Source: Rhizobium indicum (lineage in GTDB: Bacteria > Pseudomonadota > Alphaproteobacteria > Rhizobiales > Rhizobiaceae). From it: a stretch of DNA of 64,000 bases. This document shows, one piece after another, positions 25,526 to 33,476 of the stretch (position 1 is its first letter; each line of letters opens with the position of its first letter). The stretch spans positions 434,001-498,000 of the forward strand of contig NZ_CP054022.1 of the NCBI RefSeq assembly GCF_005862305.2. Reading direction: 5' to 3'. Below the pieces are notes generated by a model. It was given only the letters and a program-made list of their open reading frames with translations. It did no database searches and was not told where the DNA came from. The translations under genes and the position numbers were made by a program.

Positions 25526-25536
25526 TTAACAGTAAC
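25526..25536 (+). promoter_or_regulatory. TAAC-N-GTAAC element, copy 6
   Basis: TTAACAGTAAC, ending 57 nt before the formylglycine-generating enzyme ATG. A TGTTAC half-site lies just upstream at 25514-25519. Spacing to the start codon matches copies 1 and 2. Confidence 0.55.
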
Positions 25537-25593
25537 ATTCTTTCCTGACGGCGCGCGGGAGCTAAGGTCGGGACATCGGTTCTGGAGGCCGCG

Positions 25594-26568
25594 ATGGCAT
25601 TGGCATTCGACAGCGCGACAGAAGCCCGGCGCGAGTCCGAGGGCATGGTGTGGATTCCCGGCAGGTCGTTCACGATGGGATCCGACCATCATTATCCGGA
25701 GGAAGCCCCGGCCCACCCGGTCAAGGTGGACGGCTTCTGGATTTCGCTGACGCCGGTCACCAACAGGCAGTTCAAGGAATTCGTCGAGGCGACGGGATAT
25801 GTCACCGTCGCAGAGATAGCTCCCGATCCGAAGGACTATCCCGGTGCGAAGCCTGAGATGCTGAGGGCGGGGTCGCTGGTGTTCACGCAACCGAAAGCCG
25901 TGAACGGCGCCGACATCTCCCAGTGGTGGACATTCAAGTTCGGTGCGAACTGGCGCCGCCCTCTCGGCGGCCTCAGCGATCTGCGCGGCAAGCTCGACCA
26001 TCCGGTCGTGCATGTCGCCTATGCGGACGCCGCTGCCTATGCGGACTGGGCCAGGCTCGATTTGCCGACGGAGGCCGAATGGGAGCTTGCCGCCCGCGGC
26101 GGGCTGGATGACGCGGAATATGCATGGGGCGACGAGTTCGCGCCGGGCGGCGTCCCGATGGCAAACACCTGGAGCGGCACGTTCCCTACCCACGCGATGA
26201 AGCCGAAAGGACACGAACGTACCTCGCCTGTGCGATCGTTCCCGCCGAATGGCTTCGGCCTCTACGACATGATCGGCAACGTCTGGGAATGGACGAGCGA
26301 CTACTGGTCGCCCCGGCATCCCGAACCGGCGAAACACTCGTGCTGCATTCCGAGCAACCCGCGCGGCAGTGACGCCGAGGCAAGCTACGATCCGCGCCAG
26401 CCGGAAATCCGGATAGCGCGCCGGGTGCTGAAGGGCGGCTCCCATCTTTGCGCTCCAAACTACTGCAGACGCTACCGTCCTGCCGCCCGCCACGCCGAAC
26501 CCGAGGATACTTCCACCAGCCATGTCGGCTTCCGCTGCATCAGGCGCACGGAAGGAAAAGCGAAATGA
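25594..26568 (+). CDS. Formylglycine-generating enzyme (sulfatase-modifying factor, SUMF1-like)
   Basis: The 324-residue protein is a full-length FGE-sulfatase domain: MVWIPGRSFTMGSDHHYPEEAPAHPVKVDGFW at the start, WELAARGG in the middle, GNVWEWTSDYW, and GGSHLCAPNYCRRYRPAAR near the end with both catalytic cysteines (Cys286 and Cys291). It should be a true aerobic, copper-dependent FGE rather than a SUMF1-like paralogue. Its obvious client is the Cys95-type arylsulfatase at 17562. No signal peptide is present, so oxidation would occur in the cytoplasm before export. It overlaps the HAD gene by 4 nt (ATGA). Confidence 0.93.
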   Translation: MALAFDSATEARRESEGMVWIPGRSFTMGSDHHYPEEAPAHPVKVDGFWISLTPVTNRQFKEFVEATGYVTVAEIAPDPKDYPGAKPEMLRAGSLVFTQPKAVNGADISQWWTFKFGANWRRPLGGLSDLRGKLDHPVVHVAYADAAAYADWARLDLPTEAEWELAARGGLDDAEYAWGDEFAPGGVPMANTWSGTFPTHAMKPKGHERTSPVRSFPPNGFGLYDMIGNVWEWTSDYWSPRHPEPAKHSCCIPSNPRGSDAEASYDPRQPEIRIARRVLKGGSHLCAPNYCRRYRPAARHAEPEDTSTSHVGFRCIRRTEGKAK

Positions 26569-27659
26569 GAAGACGTTTCCAGGCCTCCGATACCATGCTC
26601 CCGTCGTTGCCGCTTGTCGGCGGCGAAGATCACGTCGCTCCCGCAAACCCCATCGCCGTCTTCGGAGCAATGCCACTGACGCGCCGTGCAGTTCTGGCCA
26701 GTCTCTTTGCCGCTTATTTTTGCGTCTTTGCCGTGCAGCAAGGGTTAGCTCAGTCCGATCCGCTGGCTTCCTGGAACGATACCCCCACCAAGGCGGCCAT
26801 CATTGATTTTGTCGCCCGTGTCACGACACCCGCCGGTCCCGAGTTCGTGCCCGAGGAAGAGCGCGTGGCGGTATTCGACATGGATGGAACACTCATTCCG
26901 GAGAAACCTGTTCCTGCGGCACTCATCCCGATCATCATCGATATCAAGGCCGCGATCACCGCAAAACCGATGCTCGCCGAAAAGCCTGGCATCCAGGCAT
27001 TCTTGCGCGGGGACGAGGCGGCACTCGCGGCTGCCGGCGAACAGGGCCTCAACGAGCTCATCGCGGCGGCAACGGACGGAAAGACCACGGAAGAGTTCTC
27101 TGCGGAGATATTGCCGCTGATGGAGAAGACGCCGGAAAAGAGATTTGGCGTTCCCTACACGCGCGCTGTCTATCAGCCGATGCGTGAACTGCTCGCTTAT
27201 CTTGAAGCCAACGGGTTCCAGAACTGGATCTGCAGCGGAAGTCCGATCCTGTTCACCCGGGCGGTTTCCGAAGCCATGCTCGGCATTCCGCCGCAGCGTG
27301 TCATGGGAAGTACCGCCGGCACCAGGCTTGACGAGCGTGGCGGCAAGACCGTGCTCGTCTTCGATGGCAGCGTCGATCACGTCAATGACCGCGAAGGCAA
27401 GCCGCCGACGATCAACCTTGCTCTCGGAATGCGTCCCGTCTTCGTCGGGGGCAATGAAGGTGGCGGTGGCGACATTGCGATGATGCGCTGGTCGAAAGAC
27501 CGGAAAGGTCCGAGCTTCCAGCTTCTTATAAACCACGACGATGCGGACCGGGAATTCGCCTACGCGGAGCCTGACGGTTATTCACTCAATGCAGCGAGCA
27601 AATATGGATTTCACGTCGTCAGCATGAAACAGGACTGGAAAGTGGTCGTCGCACCATAA
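26565..27659 (+). CDS. HAD-superfamily phosphatase, probably exported
   Basis: The 364-residue HAD hydrolase has motif I FDMDGTLIPEKP, motif II SGSPI and motif III/IV GGNEGGGGDIAMM. The frame beginning at 26565 (ATGA overlap with FGE, AAGGA 9 nt upstream) has about 35 residues before a signal-like stretch (MPLTRRAVLASLFAAYFCVF, ending GLAQ). An internal ATG at 26671 would give a clean signal peptide and has CGGAG upstream; either may be the true start. It is probably a periplasmic phosphatase, and its place after FGE suggests a role in releasing phosphate or sugar from the same substrates. Confidence 0.75.
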   Translation: MRRRFQASDTMLPSLPLVGGEDHVAPANPIAVFGAMPLTRRAVLASLFAAYFCVFAVQQGLAQSDPLASWNDTPTKAAIIDFVARVTTPAGPEFVPEEERVAVFDMDGTLIPEKPVPAALIPIIIDIKAAITAKPMLAEKPGIQAFLRGDEAALAAAGEQGLNELIAAATDGKTTEEFSAEILPLMEKTPEKRFGVPYTRAVYQPMRELLAYLEANGFQNWICSGSPILFTRAVSEAMLGIPPQRVMGSTAGTRLDERGGKTVLVFDGSVDHVNDREGKPPTINLALGMRPVFVGGNEGGGGDIAMMRWSKDRKGPSFQLLINHDDADREFAYAEPDGYSLNAASKYGFHVVSMKQDWKVVVAP

Positions 27660-27684
27660 AGCGGAATGCGGGGCTGTTCACCTT

Positions 27685-27709
27685 GGAACAATCTGGACGC
27701 TTGCACGCT
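27685..27709 (+). promoter_or_regulatory. EcfG-like promoter, near match
   Basis: GGAAC at 27685, 16 nt, then CGCT at 27706, 31 nt before the PNPOx-like gene. It matches GGAAC-N16-CGTT except for one base in the -10. Confidence 0.35.
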
Positions 27710-27740
27710 ACTCCCGAGCATACAAACCTGGGAGATTGCA

Positions 27741-28187
27741 ATGTCCATGACCCTCGAAGACCTATCCTCGCAACTGAAGAAGATCGATTTCTGCATGCTG
27801 TCGACGAATGCCGGGTCGGGCCGCATCTCGGCCCGACCGATGAGCAACAACGGCGACGTCGAATATGACGGGGATTCCTGGTTCTTTTCCTATGAAGACA
27901 GCAGGAAAATCACGGAGATCGAAGGCATCGAAACCGTCTCGCTGACCTTCACGGCGCCTCCCAGCCTCCTCGGCAAGCCCGGGATTTTCATCGCTGTCGA
28001 GGGCGCAGCGTCGCTGGTACGGGACAAGGCGGCACTCGAAGAACATTGGATCCCCGATCTCGAGCGGTGGTTTCCTGAAGGAGTGGACACTCCTGGGATC
28101 GTTCTTATCAAGGTTTCAGCGTCCTCCATCCGGTACTGGGATGGTGAGGAAAACGGCGAGGTCGCCCTGCCTGGCTCAGCGACTTAA
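27741..28187 (+). CDS. Pyridoxamine 5'-phosphate oxidase-like protein (general stress protein 26 type)
   Basis: The 148-residue single-domain flavin-binding split-barrel protein contains IDFCMLSTNAGSGRISARPMSN and DGDSWFFSYEDSRKITEI, typical of GSP26-like proteins. GGGAG lies 6 nt before the ATG at 27741. These proteins bind FMN, F420 or heme-like cofactors; the cofactor here is not known. An EcfG-like promoter would fit its stress-type family. Confidence 0.85.
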   Translation: MSMTLEDLSSQLKKIDFCMLSTNAGSGRISARPMSNNGDVEYDGDSWFFSYEDSRKITEIEGIETVSLTFTAPPSLLGKPGIFIAVEGAASLVRDKAALEEHWIPDLERWFPEGVDTPGIVLIKVSASSIRYWDGEENGEVALPGSAT

Positions 28188-28188
28188 G

Positions 28189-28214
28189 GTAATGGCATAA
28201 AAGGGATGCCTTAC
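28189..28214. terminator. Hairpin between convergent genes
   Basis: GTAATGGCAT and ATGCCTTAC pair with one bulged base around a short A/G-rich loop. It lies between the stop codons of two converging genes and overlaps the DUF763 stop, so it is likely a bidirectional terminator. Confidence 0.5.
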
Positions 28215-29455
28215 TTCGCGGGCGGCTCCTCCCAGCCGAAGACGCTCCGGCCGCCGAAATCGGCGGATTGGCGGAATTCACCGGCAATGATTTCCTTGAG
28301 GTCGGGACCCGTCACGTAGCGTTCCATCTGCCTGGACTGATCGTCCAGGCGCTTGAGCGCCTGCAATTCCTCCTCGCGTCCGAGCCTGCCCTTCTGCACC
28401 GCCGATTTCATCACGGCGATCGTCTCGTCATAGACCTTGAGCGGAACCGGAAAAGGATGACGGTCCTTGCCGCCATGGGCGATCGAGAAGCGCGCCGGAT
28501 CGGAAAAACGGCAGGGCGCGCCGTGAACGACTTCCGCCACCATCGCCAACGCCTTCACCGTGCGGGCGCCGACGCCTGGCACGAGCAGCAGCTCTTCGAA
28601 ATCCGCCGGCCCGCGGTCGGCAGCGGCAGCCAGATTTCCATGCAAGCGCCGCATGTTGACGTCGCTCTCGCGGACATCGTGATGGGCAGGCATGATCAGG
28701 CGCGGCAGCATCGGCTGTTCGGCCGGTTCAGGCGCCGGCGCTTCGGCACGTTGCAAGGCCGCGGCTTCGCGGATGATCCGGTCGGGCCCGAGGGTCGCCA
28801 GTAGATCGAGCTGACCGCGCCGCGAGCGTTCGGCGCGCCGGTCGGCAAGATTGACGATCTCGCCCTGGCTCCTTCCTTCGATTGCCGCATGCGGCGAATC
28901 GACGAAGCTCTCCAGGCCTTCGGACAGCCAGTGATACCGCCGGGCCTGCCGCCTGTCGCCGTTCATGCCCTGCTGCACAACCACCCAATGGCCGTCATCG
29001 GCGACGATGAACCCGTGCAGATAAAGATCGAACCCATCCTGAAGGGCAGCGCTGTCGACCTTGGCAATAAGACGGCTCGTGGTCGCGAGCCCTTCCCCGT
29101 CGAGACCGACACGCTCGCCGATCGAGACGAGTTCCTGCGGCGTCTTGCGCGAATGCGCGCCGCGGCCGCCGCAGACATGCAGCCCGAGCTCTCCGGCGCG
29201 CGGCTTAAGCCCGCGCTTCAGCGCGCCGAGAACGCTGGTGGTGATACCGGAAGAATGCCAGTCCATGCCCATGACCGCGCCGAAGGACTGGAACCAGAAG
29301 GGATGCGCGAGCCTCCGCAGGAATTCGTCGCGGCCATAGTGATGGACGATCGCCTCAGTGATCAGCGTCCCCAACCGCGTCATCCGGTCGCCCAGCCAAT
29401 GCGGTACGCGTCCCCCGTGAAGGGGAAGATCGGCGCTGCCTGCTCGTTGTGACAT
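28211..29455 (-). CDS. DUF763-domain protein with helix-hairpin-helix motif
   Basis: The 414-residue protein opens SADLPLHGGRVPHWLGDRMTRLG, has DWHSSGITTSVLGALKRGL and QQGMNGDRRQARRYHWLSEGLESFVDSPH, all typical of DUF763. A helix-hairpin-helix (LLLVPGVGARTVKALAMVA, about residues 285-305) suggests nucleic-acid binding. The family's function is unknown; a nuclease or DNA-repair role has been suspected from the motif alone. ATG at 29455 has AAGGA 6 nt upstream. Transcribed divergently from the phospholipase-D gene. Confidence 0.88.
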   Translation of the reverse strand: MSQRAGSADLPLHGGRVPHWLGDRMTRLGTLITEAIVHHYGRDEFLRRLAHPFWFQSFGAVMGMDWHSSGITTSVLGALKRGLKPRAGELGLHVCGGRGAHSRKTPQELVSIGERVGLDGEGLATTSRLIAKVDSAALQDGFDLYLHGFIVADDGHWVVVQQGMNGDRRQARRYHWLSEGLESFVDSPHAAIEGRSQGEIVNLADRRAERSRRGQLDLLATLGPDRIIREAAALQRAEAPAPEPAEQPMLPRLIMPAHHDVRESDVNMRRLHGNLAAAADRGPADFEELLLVPGVGARTVKALAMVAEVVHGAPCRFSDPARFSIAHGGKDRHPFPVPLKVYDETIAVMKSAVQKGRLGREEELQALKRLDDQSRQMERYVTGPDLKEIIAGEFRQSADFGGRSVFGWEEPPAK

Positions 29456-29518
29456 TTCGCATCCTTGCACTTCGTATCGCCGGCCCTACCAACCCGACCG
29501 CCTCATCTGGCGCCGCAT

Positions 29519-29543
29519 GGAACCCAAAAATATTCCAAGCGTT
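29519..29543 (+). promoter_or_regulatory. EcfG-type promoter, perfect match
   Basis: GGAAC at 29519, 16 nt, CGTT at 29540; exact match to the alphaproteobacterial general-stress consensus. It ends 29 nt before the phospholipase-D ATG. Confidence 0.65.
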
Positions 29544-29572
29544 TGCTCTCCCAGTTAGAGGCCGAGGCAATC

Positions 29573-31099
29573 ATGACGACATTCGAAACCATCTTCAATA
29601 ACCCGAGCTTGCCCCAGACAAAATCACAACGGCCGGGCGCCCGCCAAAAACAGGAGGGCAACGCCTTGTGTCTGGAAGGGAGCGCTGCCAAGGCGGCCTT
29701 CCTGATCAACGGCAACAGTTATTTCGCCGAGCTGGCGCGCGCATTGCGGCAGGCGCGGCGCACCATTTGGATCATCGGATGGGATTTCAATCCGGACATC
29801 CGGTTGGAACCCGATAAGTCCGACGAAACGCTGGCCGACCTGTTGCATGCCCTGGCAGCGGCAAATCCGAAACTCGAAATACGCATCCTCATCTGGGCAC
29901 TCGGTCCCGTTTATTCCGGCAAGTCCCTGCAGCCGCTGCGGAAGAAGAACTTTCCCAGAAATGCGCAGATCGATCTGCGCTTCGAGCTTCAGCCGACATT
30001 GCGCGGCTGCCACCATCAGAAACTCGTCTCTATCGACGATGCCGTTGCCTTCATCGGCGGCATAGACCTGACGTCGCGCCGGTGGGACACCTGGCTCCAC
30101 CGTGCCAAGGATAAATTGCGACGTGACCCCAAGGGCGTTTCCTATGATCCGCTGCACGACGTTCAGGCAATGGTCACGGGAGACGCTGCCAGGTTGATCG
30201 GCGATATCGCCAGGCGGCGCTGGGAAAACGCCACCAGTGAAAGCCACCTGCCGTTGGCCGAAGATGTCCCTTTTTCCTGGCCGGACGATCTCGCCGTTTC
30301 GATGAGGGAGATCGCGGTCAGCTTCGCGCTGACGGAGCCGTCGACCGCCTTTCGCTCCGGCATCAGCGACGGCATCGCCATGACATTGGATGTCATCGCC
30401 CGGGCGCGGCGGCAGCTTTACATCGAGGCGCAATATCTCGCCTCCTTCCGCGTCGCCGACGCCATTGCCGCGCGGCTGCAGGAGGAGAACGGGCCTGAAG
30501 TCGTCATCATCTGCACGCGCAGCTCTCACGGGCTGATCGAAAAGCTTGTCATGGGCGGCAATCGCGACCGGGTCATCCGCCGCCTCAAACGAGCCGATCG
30601 CGCCGATCGCCTGCGCGTCTACTATGCCGTCGTGCCCGGGCCAATCGTGCCCGGGCCAGTCACGCCGCAAGAGGGCGGCGACGTGGAGGTGCTCGTCCAT
30701 TCCAAACTGATCATCGCCGATGACGAGCTGGTCCGCATCGGCTCCTCCAACCTCAACAATCGCTCGGAAGGGATGGATGGCGAATGCGACATGCTGTTCG
30801 AGGCCGGCAACAACGAGCATCGCCGCGCGATCGCGGACCTGCGCAATTGCCTGCTTTCGGAATATCTCGGAACCACACCGGAAAGCTTTGCCGCAGCCTT
30901 TATGCAAAGCGGCTCGTTGATCCAGGCGGTCGACGCGCTCAATGACGGGCCTCGGGGTTTACGGGAATTCACCGTCGAGCTGTCGGGCAGCATTTCACCG
31001 ATTTCAGGCACGGCGATCTTCGACCCGGTTCGACCCGTAACGGTTTTAGACCGACTGGGCCTCGGCGCGCTCGTCCGCCGCCTCATTCGCCCCGCGTGA
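29573..31099 (+). CDS. Phospholipase D-family protein (two HKD motifs)
   Basis: The 508-residue cytoplasmic enzyme has two phospholipase-D motifs, HHQKLVSIDDAVAFIGGIDL and VHSKLIIADDELVRIGSSNLNNRS, the double HKD of phospholipases and cardiolipin synthases. The N-terminal tail is disordered; the insert PGPIVPGPVTP comes from a small DNA repeat. With YbhN-like and YbhP-like genes next to it, the set resembles the Escherichia coli ybhP-clsB-ybhN locus, so a cardiolipin synthase role is plausible. The ATG at 29573 has GAGG 6 nt upstream and an EcfG-type promoter 29 nt away. Its last 54 nt overlap the convergent YbhN-like gene. Confidence 0.88.
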   Translation: MTTFETIFNNPSLPQTKSQRPGARQKQEGNALCLEGSAAKAAFLINGNSYFAELARALRQARRTIWIIGWDFNPDIRLEPDKSDETLADLLHALAAANPKLEIRILIWALGPVYSGKSLQPLRKKNFPRNAQIDLRFELQPTLRGCHHQKLVSIDDAVAFIGGIDLTSRRWDTWLHRAKDKLRRDPKGVSYDPLHDVQAMVTGDAARLIGDIARRRWENATSESHLPLAEDVPFSWPDDLAVSMREIAVSFALTEPSTAFRSGISDGIAMTLDVIARARRQLYIEAQYLASFRVADAIAARLQEENGPEVVIICTRSSHGLIEKLVMGGNRDRVIRRLKRADRADRLRVYYAVVPGPIVPGPVTPQEGGDVEVLVHSKLIIADDELVRIGSSNLNNRSEGMDGECDMLFEAGNNEHRRAIADLRNCLLSEYLGTTPESFAAAFMQSGSLIQAVDALNDGPRGLREFTVELSGSISPISGTAIFDPVRPVTVLDRLGLGALVRRLIRPA

Positions 31100-32008
31100 C
31101 CTCCGCCGGAAAACGGCTTCGCTGATGACGAGCAGCGTCGTGCCGAGCGCCAGCGGAATGAAGAAATAGGCGCAGCGAAACGCAATCAACGCGCCGATAG
31201 ACGCCTCCTTCGGCACGACATAGGAGACCGTCGCCTCGAGCACGCCGAGACCGCCCGGAACATGCGTTGCGAGGATCGCCGAATTGGCAAGCACGTAAGC
31301 CGTCACCGACCTGAAGAAGGCAACGTCGCCGAAGGCCGAAAGCATCTGGTGCAGGCAGGCGGCGACGAGCATGAAATTGATCGTCCCGACCCCGACCTGT
31401 GCGACCGCGATCGAAAATCGCGGTAGCTGAAACGACCAGCGCCACAGCCGCAACGTGCCGCGGATGAAAAACGAAAGGCCCGCATAGACCACCGGCACGA
31501 CCAGCGCCAGCAAACCGAAGATGCGGACGCTGGCAGGATCGATGCGCAGCAGGCGCCCGGCATCGCCGGGATTGACGATCATGGCGATGCCGCCAAGTGT
31601 GATCAGCCCGAGCCCCACCGTGACACCACAAAACAGGATGATCTTCGCCACGTCCTCCGCCGTCAGCCCCCAGCGCGAATAGAAACGATAGCGAAATGCG
31701 CCGCTGCTCAGCCCGGCAAAGCCGATATTGTGGCCGAGCGAAAGGCTAATGAAGGAAGCCAGCGCAATCCTGGAATAGGGCAAGGATTTGCCGAGCGAAC
31801 GGATTGCCAGGAGATCGAAGCAGCTTAGGCACAGATAGGACGCCGCAGCAAAGAGAAGTGCAGTGCAAAAGGTCGAAAGAGGTATGCTGCGAACCGATTG
31901 GACGATCTGATCGAGGCTATATTGTTGGAAGATTCGATAGAGGAGAAAGACCGCAAGACAAAGGGCAGCAACGAGCAGTCCATTCCATATCATGCTTTTG
32001 AAGCTCAT
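31046..32008 (-). CDS. YbhN/UPF0104 (MprF flippase-like) integral membrane protein
   Basis: The 320-residue protein has about eight transmembrane helices, with SLGHNIGFAGLSSGAFRYRFYSRWGL and ATHVPGGLGVLEATVSYVV matching the UPF0104/lysylphosphatidylglycerol synthase transmembrane region. Family members are thought to move lipids across the membrane. It converges on the phospholipase-D gene, with a 54-nt antisense overlap of the coding ends. A perfect EcfG-type promoter lies on its strand at 32052-32076, 43 nt upstream of the ATG. Confidence 0.88.
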   Translation of the reverse strand: MSFKSMIWNGLLVAALCLAVFLLYRIFQQYSLDQIVQSVRSIPLSTFCTALLFAAASYLCLSCFDLLAIRSLGKSLPYSRIALASFISLSLGHNIGFAGLSSGAFRYRFYSRWGLTAEDVAKIILFCGVTVGLGLITLGGIAMIVNPGDAGRLLRIDPASVRIFGLLALVVPVVYAGLSFFIRGTLRLWRWSFQLPRFSIAVAQVGVGTINFMLVAACLHQMLSAFGDVAFFRSVTAYVLANSAILATHVPGGLGVLEATVSYVVPKEASIGALIAFRCAYFFIPLALGTTLLVISEAVFRRRSRGANEAADERAEAQSV

Positions 32009-32049
32009 CGATTGTCCTCAGGAGTGCGAGCGCGATGGTTCGATAATCG

Positions 32050-32076
32050 GGAACGATCAAACGAGTTTTGTGTTCC
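32050..32076. promoter_or_regulatory. Overlapping divergent EcfG-type promoters
   Basis: On the minus strand GGAAC (32076-32072), 16 nt, CGTT (32055-32052) matches the EcfG consensus exactly and faces the YbhN-like gene. On the plus strand GGAAC (32050-32054), 16 nt, TGTT (32071-32074) nearly matches and faces the YbhP-like gene. The two share the same 27 bp. Confidence 0.55.
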
Positions 32077-32094
32077 CTGGAGACCAAGTTCTAT

Positions 32095-32133
32095 GTTCTC
32101 CGGGGGAACTTCTATGTTCTCCCCGGGGGGAAC
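32095..32133 (+). repeat. Tandem GTTC...GAAC hairpins in a leader
   Basis: GTTCTCCGGGGGAAC (32095-32109) and GTTCTCCCCGGGGGGAAC (32116-32133) each self-pair, and are linked by TTCTAT; the upstream TTCTATGTTCTCC unit is repeated twice. They form a possible structured leader ending 15 nt before the YbhP-like ATG. Confidence 0.45.
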
Positions 32134-32148
32134 GAGCCAGCAGGGCCT

Positions 32149-32877
32149 ATGCCGGATCAATCAATCAAAATCCTGACCTATAATGTGCACAGTTGTATCG
32201 GCGGCGACCGGAAGCTCGATCCCGGCCGCATCGCTTCTGTCATCGCCGAGGCTGAGGCTGATATCGTCGCTCTTCAGGAGGTCGATGTCCTCCGGCGCAG
32301 GACCGGCGGCGTCGACCAGGCCCATGCTATCGCCTCGCTTCTGAAGATGCAGGCTCATTTCCATCCGGCGCTGTCGATTGCCGAGGAGCAGTATGGCGAT
32401 GCGATCATCACTTCGCTGCCGACAGGCGCGGTCAAGGCCGGACCATTGCCATCCATCGGCGAACAGCGCGGCGCCATTTCCGTCGAAATAGTGGTCGGCG
32501 ACAGAAAACTGCTGGTCGTCAACACCCATCTCGGCCTTCGCGGCCGCGAGCGCATCCGGCAGATGACGACATTGCTGAACCCCGGCTGGCTGCGCGGCAC
32601 GGCGGATGAACCTCTTCCGACCATCCTCTGCGGCGATTTCAACGCCATTCCGTCATCGGCGACTTACCGACTTGCCGCGCGGTCGTTGAAAGACGCCCAG
32701 CTCGCAGGCAGCGCCGCGCCGAGAGCGACCTTTCCCTCGCGCTACCCGCTGATGCGCCTCGACCACATCTTCGTCACTGACGATCTCATCGTCAAACAGG
32801 CGGCGGTCCTCGAAAACCGCCTGACAAGGATTGCCTCAGACCACCTGCCTCTGCTCGCGGAAATCGGCTTCGCCTGA
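32149..32877 (+). CDS. Endonuclease/exonuclease/phosphatase-family protein (YbhP-like)
   Basis: The 242-residue EEP-fold protein contains ILTYNVHSCIGGD, VALQEVD, VVNTHLGLR, LCGDFNAIPSS and ASDHLPLLAEI in order, so the metal- and substrate-binding residues are complete. Start MPDQSIKILTYN at 32149 has a weak AGGG ribosome site; a frame beginning at 32068 would translate the leader repeats into unlikely sequence. YbhP-type proteins cluster with phospholipase and YbhN genes, and the substrate may be a phospholipid headgroup or a nucleic acid. Confidence 0.87.
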   Translation: MPDQSIKILTYNVHSCIGGDRKLDPGRIASVIAEAEADIVALQEVDVLRRRTGGVDQAHAIASLLKMQAHFHPALSIAEEQYGDAIITSLPTGAVKAGPLPSIGEQRGAISVEIVVGDRKLLVVNTHLGLRGRERIRQMTTLLNPGWLRGTADEPLPTILCGDFNAIPSSATYRLAARSLKDAQLAGSAAPRATFPSRYPLMRLDHIFVTDDLIVKQAAVLENRLTRIASDHLPLLAEIGFA

Positions 32878-32895
32878 TCCGTCGTCTGACGGCTT

Positions 32896-33402
32896 TCACC
32901 GGGCAAGCTTCCGGTTCATCGCCGCCGCCACCAACGGTAGCGCCGTCGTCGCCACGGCTCCCAGCGGCAAACGCATGATGCCCCTCGTGACGACGAAGGT
33001 CGCCGCCATTGCACCTGCCAGCTTGAGCCAAGGCTGATTGCCGAGCTGCGCATGGGCGCTGGCATCGGCCCATCGGACGTTCTCCGTCACGACGGTCGCG
33101 GCCTGATGTTGGATCACATGAAGGCGAGCGCGGAGGTTTTCGAGCTCTTCTCGCAGTTCTTGCAGACGGCCTTCCAGGACATGACCTTCGTAGATCGGGA
33201 GAGGCTCCTCGACGGTGTCTCCAACGAAAGCATGACCACCGAGCGTCGCAATATATGCCCGATATTCGGCCTCGCTGGCGAAACCCTCACGTCTGATAAG
33301 ATCAGGGTTGATGCTCGCCTCTTCGAAGGAGGCCTGCGCGGTTTCCACACCGTCGCGCATATCCTTGTTTGTGCCGGTGTCCCCGAGTTCGTCCTTGAAC
33401 AT
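32896..33402 (-). CDS. Hypothetical protein with C-terminal membrane anchor
   Basis: The 168-residue protein has a charged N-terminal region (IRREGFASEAEYRAYIATLGGHAF), a heptad-rich coiled coil (EGRLQELREELENLRARLHVIQ, about residues 77-98) and a hydrophobic C-terminal segment. It resembles small stress-linked membrane-anchored proteins such as DUF883 in layout only. TGGAG lies 7 nt before the ATG at 33402. It is encoded 75 nt downstream of the FAD oxidoreductase. Function unknown. Confidence 0.65.
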   Translation of the reverse strand: MFKDELGDTGTNKDMRDGVETAQASFEEASINPDLIRREGFASEAEYRAYIATLGGHAFVGDTVEEPLPIYEGHVLEGRLQELREELENLRARLHVIQHQAATVVTENVRWADASAHAQLGNQPWLKLAGAMAATFVVTRGIMRLPLGAVATTALPLVAAAMNRKLAR

Positions 33403-33476
33403 GATGCGTCTCCAGTTGTTCCTGGCGATAGAACGCTCGACGGCTCAGAAGGATGCATCGGCCTCCGCTCCTGCCT

